Assembly: GCA_001692895.1 (NCBI GenBank)
Contig: KV748236.1
Coordinates: 372,241-436,240, forward strand
Length of the DNA stretch: 64,000 bases
Source: Cenococcum geophilum 1.58
Taxonomy: Eukaryota > Ascomycota > Dothideomycetes > Gloniales > Gloniaceae
Direction: 5' to 3'
Part shown: one piece after another, positions 32,183-43,400 of the stretch
Position numbering within the stretch: the first letter of the stretch is position 1
Layout: each line of letters opens with the position of its first letter
The notes under the pieces: model-generated
The model's database searches: none
What the model was told of the DNA's origin: nothing
Seen by the model: only the letters and a program-made list of their open reading frames with translations
Position numbers and translations under genes: made by a program

Positions 32183-32610
32183 AACGTACTTCACAAGCGA
32201 GTCGCGAGTACAAGCGAGCCGCGAACCTCAAAACTCACCAAAAAATGGAAAAATCGCACCTTAATATCTCGACAACCACTTAATAATAATTAATGCAAAT
32301 TTAATAGCGGCCTATTAATGTAATAACTAACTTATATAGGAAGTATTGGAAATCCTATATAAGCGGAAGTAGGTTAAATAGAAAAAGTAAGGCAATTCCG
32401 CCCCCACTTTCCTATTTAACCTACTTCCGCTTATATANGATTTCCAATACTTNCTATATAAGTTAGTTATTACATTAATAGGCCGCTATTAAATTTGCAT
32501 TAATTATTATTAAGTGGTTGTCGAGATATTAAGGTGCGATTTTTCCAATTTTTGGTAAGTTTTGAGGTTCGCGGCTCGCTTATATTCGCGACTCGCTTAT
32601 AAAGTACGTT
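32183..32610. repeat. 428-bp palindrome (fold-back element)
   Basis: Arms of about 198 bp begin AACGTACTTCACAAG and end AAAGTACGTT, with a loop of about 30 bp near 32385-32413. TA flanks ACGTAC...GTACGT on both sides, which would fit a TA-targeting fold-back MITE. The right arm differs from the left mostly as CA to TA. Single undetermined bases lie at 32438 and 32452. It encodes no protein. Confidence 0.9.
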
Positions 32611-32627
32611 AGTAGTATACCGCACTA

Positions 32628-33048
32628 TATTACGGACGCTTTAAGTACAATATTATAACTACTTAGGAAAGAGTCGGAAGAAGCTAGTTAGTTAATTTAG
32701 GCACGGTCTAGGATGGAGCTAATAGAGCTATATAATAAGGGATAGTAACTAAGGTTATATAATGTAATTTATATAATCTATATAATCTGTATAATCTATA
32801 ATAGAGTAAATAGAGTATACGTATATTACGTATAAGAAGGATTTCTTAGAAGTATAGTTGTGTATTTAAAGGACCATAGTCCCTACCTAGATAGTTCCTT
32901 CCTTATAGTAATTCTCAGAATATAATTAGAGTTAATCTATTAGGTAACCACTCTACTAGTTATTACGTTGTTAACTTTAACTTACTTCACCTATACACCT
33001 AGCCTAATAACGAGCCCACCGTAGTTCCTACTACAAGGTTCCGTTACA
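32628..33048 (+). repeat. 5' LTR of the Gyp-A fragment
   Basis: 421 bp from TATTACGGACGC (TG changed to TA at the start) to GGTTCCGTTACA. The following bases TAATCACTACCTAGTTACGG are shared with the full element and mark the primer-binding region. Confidence 0.88.
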
Positions 33049-33093
33049 TAATCACTACCTAGTTACGGTAAAAAGTATAAAAAGTTAAACAAT

Positions 33094-35525
33094 ATACCAC
33101 CAAAAGTAGCCACCACAACGCTATTAACGGCGGCAACTACTTTAAGGTTAGGTGATACTAGTATGGCAGATATTAACTTATAGCAACCTATAACGGTCGG
33201 ACAACTATAAAAGATCGTTAACTAGTTAATAACAAATAATACGGCGCTAGAAGAAAGGGTTAATAGGATAAAAGCGGTAAAGATTAAGCTACTATTAATT
33301 AAGAGGTACTTAGGAGAAAGATTAAAGCTTAAAGGATTCCTTATATAAATGCACTTTAAGGTTACGTAAGAAGAAGTAAAGCTGCTAACACTTATAAATT
33401 AAATAGCCTATACGGGACTATTCCTATTAGGAAGGGCACTTAAGTAATTTAAGCCTTACCTTATGGAGATATAGGTAAACGGAATAACAACTACTAATTA
33501 AAAGGTACGGTTTATATTCTTAAGCTAAGAAGGGTTTACGGAGCAACTTATATAAATATTTAGAGACCTAGAGTCAGTAACTATAGCGGGAAAAAAACTC
33601 CAAGATATCATATAATAAACCTTAGCGATTAAGTATATAACGTAATTCCAGACGTTAGCGATATAAGTTAAGTAGAATAATAAGGCACTTATAGCACAGT
33701 ATAAATAAGGACTTAAGGCTAAAGTTTAGAACATGATTATCCTAATAGAAGATGCGGACACCCTATGGGATTCAATAGATTAAGTAATTAAGATTAATAA
33801 TTAGATCTACTAAAGGGAACAGGCTAAGTAAGGCTAGGATAAAGTTTTACAGTTATATAAGGCGTAGAGTACGTAATAACTAAAGCTAAGTTAGAAACTA
33901 TAGTATAGCGTAGAGCTAATAGACCTAAGCAGTACTAAAGAAGCCTATAAAAGATAGAGTAAGAAACTATAGAAACCTAAAGGTTAAGGATTTAGTAATT
34001 ACAAGACTAAAAAGCAGAGGCTAAACCAGGGATCTTAGCAGTAGAAGATATTTAGGCGGACTTTATAGTAAAGTTAATGGTTTAAAGATAGAGCTTATAT
34101 AAATTACGGAAAACAAGGTCACTTTGTAAGCGATTATAAAGATAGTTAGAGTTATTATATAATGAAGGGCACTAAACTAGCGGTAGAAGAGATATACGTA
34201 TAGAGGGATAATAGTATACTACGGAACAAAAGAATGTTTAATTAAAAGTTTTACGTTTTATTACAACAACGTATACCAAATTTATAAAGACGCTAAGTAT
34301 AGCGTAAGCTATTGGCTATAGGAGCTAATAACCTTAGAATATAAAGGAACTAACAAACTAGCTTATAAATCGGATATTAAGGACAATAAATTTAATATAG
34401 GTAAAGCATTTTATAATGATAAGGCAATGAAAGCAGCTTACTAGGAGTATATAGACCTTAAAGATGTTATATAAGAGGCAGAGGATAATTCCACTATAGT
34501 ATAGGGAATATTAGTAGGGATTAAGACCACACTAGACACGATATCTATCGCTTCGCAAGATATAAGAGAAGTAGGATAGCAAATTACTTTAGCACTTAAT
34601 AAAGGTAAAGGGCCAAAGGCCTAAAATTCTTAAAATAAGATAAGGTATACCTAAGGACCTATAATAAATAAGAACTAATAGAGTAGGGCAATAGCTTAGT
34701 TTAAAGATATATAAGTAAGCTTGGGACAGAATTTCCTACAGGCATAAGACTTTCAAGACAAGATAAGTAAGATTTAAGACTCTTAAAATAAGATAAGAAT
34801 ACCCAAGCCTAGTTAAACTAAGGTAGGAGTAAAGCTTAAGATAGAAGCAAGCTTAGGATTAAGAATCCTATAAAACTAAGACTTTAAGACACGAATAAGA
34901 ATTATTAACAAGATTAAGAAGCAAGAAGACTTTAAGGATCTACTTATAAGACGCGAAAAAAAAGAAACTATGGAGGAATTTAGGGCAAGAATTACTTCAT
35001 AGTAGGACCAGAAACTAGATAAGCGATTTAGCACACTAGGCCGTATAAGGGACAGGGCACCTATATAAAAAATCACCAATAGACCTAAGGTAGGCACACT
35101 AAGAGCTAAGTAGCTTACTAAACTAGAATAAGAAGAGGATTTAGGGATTCTAACTAGATTTAAAGAACGATATATAAAAGGCTATTATAATGTAGTAATA
35201 AAAAAATACTTCCTTACGGACGAGCCGTATATACTTAAAGGGTTGTATTAAAAGTGGTATAGATAACGATATAATGACGAGTAGGAAGATTTCTATATAT
35301 GGCTAGATAAAAAAGTTGTCTAAGACCACCTAATTACAAAGAAGGCTATAAGTCACATTAAAGGAGCCTTAATTATAATATTAAAAGATCTAAAGAAGCA
35401 ATTAGAGGACTAGAGAAGTAAAAGGCGAATCTTAGTACCCGCGAACAAAGTTGCAACACTTAGATTAATATAAGAAAGGTTTAAACTTAAGGATAAAGAC
35501 GAGTTAAAAGTTAACCTAAGACACT
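33094..35525 (+). pseudogene. Gypsy Gag (truncated) with downstream region
   Basis: Starts at an ATA at 33094 where the full copy has ATG (MPPK). About 334 codons later, as in the full copy, a zinc knuckle reads YINYGKQGHFVSDYK; two or three Cys codons have become Tyr (TGT to TAT), so it could not bind zinc. Between them lies a Gag-like helix-rich region (ALEERVNRIKAVKIKLL, NKALIAQYK, NMIILIEDADTLWDSID). Past the knuckle the sequence continues in the style of a protease/linker region until truncation. The equal codon count in the two copies shows decay by substitution rather than indels. Confidence 0.82.
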
Positions 35526-35527
35526 AA

Positions 35528-36414
35528 GCACATCTATATCTGCCTACCTATTAGTATTTACCTACCTATCTGCATCTGCTTGCCTATCTATATCTACTTA
35601 CCTATCTATATCTACCTACCTATTTACATTTACCTGCCTATCTGCATTTACCTACCTATTAGCATCTCCCTGTTTATACCTACCTATCTATACTCCTTAA
35701 TTTAATCAATTAATTAAATCGTTTATAGTGTTCGCTGGCTAGTCGTTATCGTCTAGCTCTAGCGACGGTCGTCTAGTTCTAGTAACGGTGTTCTAGCTTT
35801 AGCGACGGTTATCTAGCTCTGGCGACAGTTATATAGTTCTAGTAACGGTTATCTAGCGACTATAATAGTCGTCTAGTTCTAGTAATGGCCGTCTTCTACC
35901 TACCTACCTACCTACCTACCTACCCGCCTACCTGCCTGCCTACCTATATTAGTATATAATTTAATTTTAAGGAGGGGTCGGCCTAATTGAAGGCCCTGAT
36001 TATATTTAAACGGTAGTTATCTAGGGTGCCTCCCTAGGAGGCCTTAATTCGATTCGGTAACGGGCCAATATCAAAGCTCTGGTTCAATTCAATTAATTAA
36101 TTAATTGAATTATTCGTGGTGTTTGCTAGCTGGTTATTTAAACGGTCGTTATCTAGTTCTAGCAACGGTCGTTTAGTTCTAGCAACGGTTAGTTTTAGCG
36201 ACAGTCGTCTAGTTCTGGCGACGGTCCTCTACTAGCTGCCATTCTGGTGCCTCCCTAGGTAGGAAGGATATAAGGAAGAAAGGGTAAAAAATAAGGTAGC
36301 TATATAGGGCAGAGGTATATATAAATGCAATTAGGAATATAGCAGGGACCCAATACAAAGCTTTGTGTAGAGCCTCTATACGCAAAGCTTCGCGCAGAGC
36401 CTCGTGCAGAGCCT
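35528..36414. repeat. Second composite satellite module
   Basis: Tetranucleotide CCTA/CTGC repeats (35528-35690), 20-bp GTCGTCTAGCTCTAGCGACG units (35735-35900), another CCTA array (35898-35950), a unique stretch with a CTCCCTAGGAGGCC palindrome, more 20-bp units (36142-36235), the shared spacer (36244-36354) and about five 12-bp AGAGCCTCGTGC units (36355-36414). Order and spacer match 15786-17715. The 12-bp array is short here (5 versus about 90 units), and no fold-back or TIR is seen at its end. Confidence 0.85.
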
Positions 36415-36469
36415 CTAAGTAATAAAACTGTGTAAAAATTTATTTGCGTAATTAGTATATAACTTTACC

Positions 36470-36760
36470 TTAATTATATGTCAAGGAATATACAGTTAGC
36501 TTTTAAAGTTATTAAGTAGGTTAACTGCGTGTTAAGGAATATAGAGTTAGCTGTTAAGTAGGTTAACTATATATTATTTAACTTTTAAATATGTTAAGTA
36601 GGTTAACTGCGTATTAAGGAATATATAGTTAGCTTTTAAAGTTATCAAGTAGGTTAACTACGTATTATTTAACTTTTGGATATATTAAGTTGGTCAATTA
36701 CGTGTTAAGTTGGTTAATTGCGTGTCAAGTTAGTTAAATTGCATATTAATTACGCGAAAC
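36470..36760. repeat. Irregular tandem repeat with GTTAACTGCG motif
   Basis: Seven or so units built from AAGTAGGTTAACTGCGT, TTAAGGAATATA and GTTAGCTTTTAAAG. The palindrome GTTAAC recurs in almost every unit. No link to the neighbouring satellite module is visible apart from position. Confidence 0.75.
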
Positions 36761-39700
36761 GCGAAAACCAAAGTCTACTTAAATCTTATCCTGCGAATAT
36801 TTTCCCGATGGACGTTCTTAACCTATACTTATATTCATCCCGAGACACCTATATATATACCCCTACAACCCCTATTTATACCCGTATCTAGTATATAAAG
36901 ACTCTTTTTCTTTATTTAAATGTTTTTATATTAACTACGTATAGTTATGCATACGTAGCCTTCTTTAATTACTACCCTATTTAGTACATTGTATTCTAGC
37001 TTATGCCTACTTCTATAACAGCTAGTGTGTCTTTAGCTTTAAGTAGCTCTTATAGTTATTTAATTTTAGTATTAGCTGCTACTAGCTCTGCCTAGGGGTT
37101 TAAGATATTAACTGTTTTATTATCTAAGGTATTTAAAGGTCCTATAGCTCCTATAAGAGTATATATATTAGATCCCGCCGCGCTTACAATAAGTTTATAA
37201 GCACTCCGTGTCTTTGTGGCTATATAGCGACGTTGGGGCGGGAAACGTTATAGCTACTTTGCTAGCTACTATATTTCTTAGCATAGTAGTAAAGGTATTA
37301 GATAATTTTAAGTAAATTCTTTAGGGGTTTTAGTCTATGCTTATCTTATTTTTAGGGTTTGCGTTCTTTTTATATTTTTTCTAGTTCTAGTTTTTAGGTC
37401 TTAGTCCTTATTCTTATTCTTATCCTAGTTCTTATTCTTAAATATATTTAAGTTCCTTCTTTAAAAAAAAGGGTAGATAATCTTTAAATAATATTAGCAA
37501 CTTAGTTAATTAAGGCATAAGTACGGAAAGAGAAACGCGTAAGCCTATATAATTAGATTATCTATAAATAAGAATCTAAAGCTAGAGAAAGGAAAGGAGA
37601 AGAGAAGTAGCGCCGCTTAATATTTTATAAGGTCTTTACGTTACGTAACCGCAATATATGGTAATCTGTGGCAACTTGCTAATAAGGATAGCTGTAAAGT
37701 TCTGCCAAGTTCTGCTAACTAAGTTCTACTGTTTTCTACTAGTGCTATAATATAGCCGTAGTTCTAGTTAGCTAGAAGAGGCTCTCGCAATATAGAATTA
37801 TCTTAATTACCCAATTTGATATTATTGTTAATTAGAAGAGGGGAGAAAGTAGTTAATCTATAAACTTTACGCGGTATTAGAGTTAAGTAATACGTAGATT
37901 ATAGATTTAATAAATAAAAAAAGTAAAGAAAAAAGTAAAGGAAGAAACTCTACTACCTAGCTAATGTGTAAAATATAATATATATTATATTTTATATAGG
38001 TAGTATAGGAGAATAGGCTTATAGTATAAGGGTAATTTTAACCCTTACTTAGGTATATCGCCTAAGGGCCGCTTAGGGGTAGCTAAGGCCTAGCCAAAGG
38101 CTAGGCTTAGTATCTCCTTATAAGCACCTCGGGCTTATAGCCCTTTCCTTCCTTATTGGTTCGTCTTTATACTAGGGTATTACTATACCTACTCTTTACT
38201 ATATCGTCCTCTTCTATTAACTCCCTTATAACCTATACTTAGCTTACTTACTCCCTACTATATATTTAGGCAATATACCTTATATATAGCGCGTAATAAA
38301 GATATTAAAGAAAATGCTTTATTTACCCTAGCTAAGTAAGAGATTCCTATAGGTTTCTTATTGCTTAGTATATAATCTTAATTAAAGATTTAAATATCTT
38401 TAACTCTACTAAAAGCTTTAACTTACTACTAAATCTTACTAATAAGGTAGCGAGCTATTAGCTAGCTATAGTCTTATAGCTAACTAACTATTATAACTCT
38501 ATAAGCTCGCTAACTGCTTATATTATTAACCTCTTGGCAGTAATACTGGCAGTTGTACTAACTCTTAGATATACTACTACTAAGTTTTTAGGATTTACCG
38601 CGTAAAGGTATAGAGGCCTATTTTATAGAGCCTTACTAGATTAAATATATAACCTATTTAGATATAATAGGTTAATAAGGTATAAATTATATTTATTTAG
38701 AGAAGTATATTAGTAATAAGATCTAGCGGGCATATATAAAGGGTGCTAGCGATAACTATATAGTTAGTAAAGCCTTTAAACTAGATGCCTTTATCTATAA
38801 ATAGCTTCCTATCTACTTTTACCTTCCTTATAACTAAAGTACCGTTTTTAATTTATATCTTATTAACAATCTTAATTTAAGTAGTATAAACTTAAAGGTG
38901 GGCAAGGTTTACTAAATTAAAGGTACCTATAAAAATATCTAAGTAATTCCTTTTATAATATTAAGAAAGCAAAGTTTAAGCGACTTTATACTAGAAGGGA
39001 AAGGCTTACTAAGGTTATTAGCTATAGTAGCTATTATAGTAGCTTATAAGGCTAAAGCGGCTAAGCCTAATTATAATTAAACTATTTAAGCCTAGTGGTA
39101 TTTATATTAATAAGCCTCCTCTACTAAGCGGGCTTTACACTCTCTCTTATACCTATAAATCTCCCTTTTATTTAGGCTTATTTTCTTTACTTTTTAGTAA
39201 TTTTATATTCTTCTATGGTAATAGCTATATATTAGCTTTAGAGGGCATTATAGGACTAATAAAGGAGGGTATAACAGTTATAGACGATAGTATAGTTAAG
39301 GTAGGTCGTCTGGATAGGTTTACTTATTAGGATTATATCCGCGTATAAATATTCTAATTAGTTATAAGCAGTATGGGAGCAAGGGTAGGATAATATCAAT
39401 TTTATAGTATTCTTAATTTAGATAGAAGTAGTAATAGCAATAATTAGTTAGTTAGTTACGATTATATTATATTATATAGGAATATAACTAACCTAATTAT
39501 AATCGCACCTATTGATTATATTACGTAAATATAACTATATAATTAGCTACGGAAATAGCGGAAATAAAAAGAGGGAGAGGTAGAGCTTTAGTAGGGAGCT
39601 CTAAGTAAGCTCTAAAGTAAGTATATTATCTATATATAATAACTTACATATAGATAATATTACGTAAAGAACCGTACCTAAAAGACGTAATTAATATAAC

Positions 39701-40027
39701 TATATAATTAAATTAGAATCACTTTCTTTAATTATATAATAATCGGAATTATAGGGCTAATTATAGTTATATAATTATTGTTATTACTAAATAGAAGTAT
39801 GGTATAAGCAGCAGATAAGGCAAGATAGGTAATTAGGACACTCCTTTATAGGAGTCTTAGAGCAGCGACCTAACGGTATTTTTCCTCCCGTTAATATAGT
39901 ACGGGCGTACTACCTAGAGGGGTACACACTGTATTACCTCTTACGTCGCACTTTTTAGAGGTTTTTTGTATCTAACTTATTGGTATTTATCTATATAGAC
40001 CAAGCTTAGGACTGCATTAGACATTAA
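36761..40027. other. Anonymous region between satellite module and Copia-C2
   Basis: More than 3 kb without a recognisable protein. A plus-strand ATG at 37003 opens only 30 codons (MPTSITASVSLALSSS...) but remains readable beyond the first TAG with Ala/Pro/Ser-rich sequence. A TATATATACCCC and TATAAAGACTC promoter-like stretch lies 100-150 bp upstream, so a degraded LTR or gag start is possible but unproven. 37660-37740 echoes the TTCTGCCAA repeats near the Copia-B 3' end. The rest (38000-39900) is TpA-rich with nothing I can identify. Confidence 0.4.
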
Positions 40028-40032
40028 ATAAA

Positions 40033-40198
40033 TATTGGTCATATAGGGTTACTTACCAATAACGACTACTCGAGTAGGTTATAGTAATGTTAGTTAATAA
40101 AGCTTATTAATTGGAATAAGGAAGGGCGAGGAGCTTAAGACTCCTCGCCACACTAGTGCTGCGGCGTTACGTAATGACCGCTTACCTCATTCCCGACA
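40033..40198 (-). repeat. 3' LTR of Copia-C2
   Basis: 166 bp, TATTGGTCATATAGGG to CATTCCCGACA on the plus strand, the reverse complement of the Copia-C1 LTRs with many CA/TA differences. Confidence 0.93.
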
Positions 40199-40374
40199 CT
40201 AGCAACTCTTCTTTTATAGTTGCCATCTATATATAAATACTGCTTAACTAGCGTAATAAATATTAATCCTCCTTATTTACTATTACTATTATAATATAAG
40301 TCTCACTATCCTAAAATTTGCCTTTTAGCACGTGGTACTTTCTTACTTAGAAGTTATAGGTAGATATTATATTA

Positions 40375-40450
40375 GGGCCGCTAAGGCGCTAGTTTTAAGC
40401 GAGCTAATAGCAATTTTCTATCCTAGGGATAGAAAATCTTAATTAGCTGG
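40375..40450. repeat. Conserved hairpin module (copy in Copia-C2)
   Basis: CTAAGGCGCTAG ... CAATTTTCTATCC TAGGGATAGAAAAT, the reverse complement of the module at 29329-29400. The stem stays pairable because both sides changed. Confidence 0.75.
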
Positions 40451-40469
40451 TTAGAATTAGGGTCTGCGG

Positions 40470-43400
40470 ATTATTATATTCCTACTCCCTTTTAATCTAA
40501 CCTTTAACTTATATATATAAAGTATTTATATTAATAAACGTTTCTAAAGCCTTATTTAGGTTTACCTTTATTATTATATCTACTAGGTTATCTTAACTAT
40601 TAATTTATTAAATCTTAAAGAGCTTTTACCATTTATAGGATTAATAAAGTACTATAATATTAATTATAAGACGCTTCTTCTTTATAGTACTAAGCTTAAC
40701 TAAACACTTATAGAGGGAGTATAAGTTAGTACACACGATTATAGGGATAGTAGGAAGTTTAAGTTAATCTATAATTATTTTTAGGGGAGTTCTAATTACG
40801 ATTACTATATTAACTCCGCTAACTATTCTATATATCTCTAATACTAAAACGCTTTAAGTAATATACTTACTCTTAGTTAAGCTCTAATAAATAAAATTGC
40901 TGTAAATTATAAAGTTATTCTTTCTAGTAGACTTATTTATAATAATAATCTTATATCCTAACTAGGAGCTAAAATCTTTATTATTTATAAACGATCTATT
41001 AATAAATACAAAGAGCTTAATAGTAAGAAGATTAATAGGCATATAGAGTAGTCCCTAATTAAAATGGTTTATTTACTAGAAAAGACGTTTATTTAGGGTA
41101 AGAATATTATCCTTAGTTAGTTCCTAGTATTAGGCGGTAATAGAGAGATTAAATAAAGCCTTAGGTTAATAGATAGAAGTAATATAAGCTTTATAAGCGC
41201 GTTACTCTATATATCCTTATTTTAGAGAGTTAACGTTAATAACGTTAATCTTCTTGCCTTAACCTTTCTAGCGTAAAGTAATAGAATCCTCATTTAAGGA
41301 GAGGATGCATCCATTAAAAAGTAATAATATTATTAAATTAAGCTTTTCCTTTGGCTTTACTATAAGATTTGCCTTTATTAGCTTATCTTCTTTAAGAGCT
41401 AAAAATTGGTCGTCTCCTAAAATAATTATATTATTAGTTTATATACTAATAATTCTAAATAGGGTTCCTGTGGTTATAATAAGGAAATATAGATTAAATA
41501 TAAAAGTAGTTATTAAAAGTTTCTCCTTATGGTGCTTGCTGTAGGTAGCCCACTAATAAGTTCCTGCCTCTGCAATTTTATATAATGGCTTAAGCATAAC
41601 CATAATTATATCTTTGGGATATTGGTAGCGAATTTACTCTAAAAGGTATACTAATATTAAGCGCTAAAGGTACATCTTTAATTGGGTGTAGGCCTAAGTA
41701 ATATCTTATAAATAGACTACCATTTTATTTTTTATTAAGGAGGGAGCTAGTGTAATAATAACTTGCTAACTAGCTCGTTAAATTATAAGAAATTATATAA
41801 GAATTACCTCCTTACTATTATTGTTATAACCTTAGATAATAAGCCTTAATTTCTTAAATAGGGCGTTAGTAGCTTTGCCCTTAATCTTATTAACTATTCT
41901 TAACTTAAAGATACAAACTTTATTAAACTTAGTAGGGTTATACTTCTTAAATTTAAAGACTCCTCTTATAATAAGACTATTAATCTCCTACTTATTAGAT
42001 ACTTAAAAAGGAGCTCTAAGAGTTATAATATGGCCTTCCTTTTAGAGCTATTTTATAAGCTTAAAGTTAGCCTTCTCCTTAGCTATTATAAAGGCCATTA
42101 ATAACTTAACTTTATTCTTAATGGCGGCAATAAATTACTCTTTAAAATTAATAAGATATTGGCGATTTTGTAATCCTTTTAGGCGACCTCTACTATAATT
42201 ATATTAGAATTATAGTTGCCTTCTAAAGCATATTAATTATAGTTCTCCTTTAGGGTATCCTATAAAGGCTTAAAACTATTATCTTTATAGTAAGGCTTAA
42301 TAATCGTTAAATGGAATTAAGTGGGTCTATAAGGCATTTAAATAGTATAAGTTTAACTATTAATTATAATAAGTTAATATGGGCCTAACTATCCTCCCTT
42401 TTTACGCTATACGCGTACTTTAGACTAGAGTGGCAGATTAAGTATAGTTAAGGTATTTAGGCTATTTCTTATTCCTAGTACATCGTTAACCTAGCATATA
42501 GCGTAGAGACGTTATACCTCCTTTATTGCCTTATAAATAGCCTTAGCTTATTATATAATAGAGGGAGATAGTAAAGAATTATTAGTTATTTAAGGGTAGG
42601 CGCTAAAGACTAGTAATATAGGTATAGGTTTATCCGGGCTAGCGGAATTGTTAATAGCTTTAATAGCTATTTATAAGGTAAATTCTTTGCTAGCGTCCTC
42701 TAGTTCTAAAGAGATAATCTTATATACGTGGCGTAATAGCATATAATATCGCTCTACTTTTTTAATACTATTATATGCCTTAATAGAGACTTCCTTAACC
42801 TTAATTGCCTTTACTTTTATCTATTATTAAAACTCTATAAATAAGAAGTTCTTTCCTATATTATAAATAATTTAGTTAGGGGGTCCTAGGTAGACATTAA
42901 TCTAGTATAATTAAAGGGTATCCTATGCGTTCCTAGCTAATATATCCTTTAAAAAACATACGGCTTAAAAAAAGGGTAAGAAGTTAATAACTTAGAGTAC
43001 TAGCTTGCCGCTAAGATATATAACGTTAATAATAATATAGAAGTTAAAGTTATAATTATTTTTAAGGGTAAACTTAAATCGGCTAGGGGACTTCTAGTTT
43101 ATTTAGTAGTAATAATAGTACTTTATAAGATACTTAATTACCTTAATTTTAACTTTATAGCCTACTTGCTAAAAAACCCTAAGTAATTAATAAATAGATA
43201 GGTGGCTAAAATAACGGTATAGTTAACGTAACTCTAATTTAGTTAGGTGGCTTTAAGCAATACTCTTTTCTAATTAATAAAGGAGTAACTAAGGGTAACC
43301 CTACTTGCGTATAACAGGTACCCAATTATCTCCCTATATAAGTATATTCTTAAGGTTATTAAGCTTAACGCCTAATTTATTTATATCTTTAATATAAAAT

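Larger units (their letters stand above)
32628..35525 (+). mobile_element. Gyp-A fragment: 5' LTR and gag end of a Ty3/gypsy element
   Basis: The LTR at 32628-33048 matches the inverted LTRs of the full Gyp-A element (49655-57624), and the internal sequence follows its gag and pre-RT part. Similarity stops at about 35525, equivalent to about 54570 in the full copy, where the satellite module begins. RT, RNase H, integrase and 3' LTR are missing. Confidence 0.88.

Noticed and set aside
34876..35097. Minus-strand 73-codon frame
   Set aside because: Antisense to the gypsy fragment, which reads on the plus strand.
41305..41544. Plus-strand 79-codon frame
   Set aside because: Antisense to Copia-C2 reverse transcriptase.
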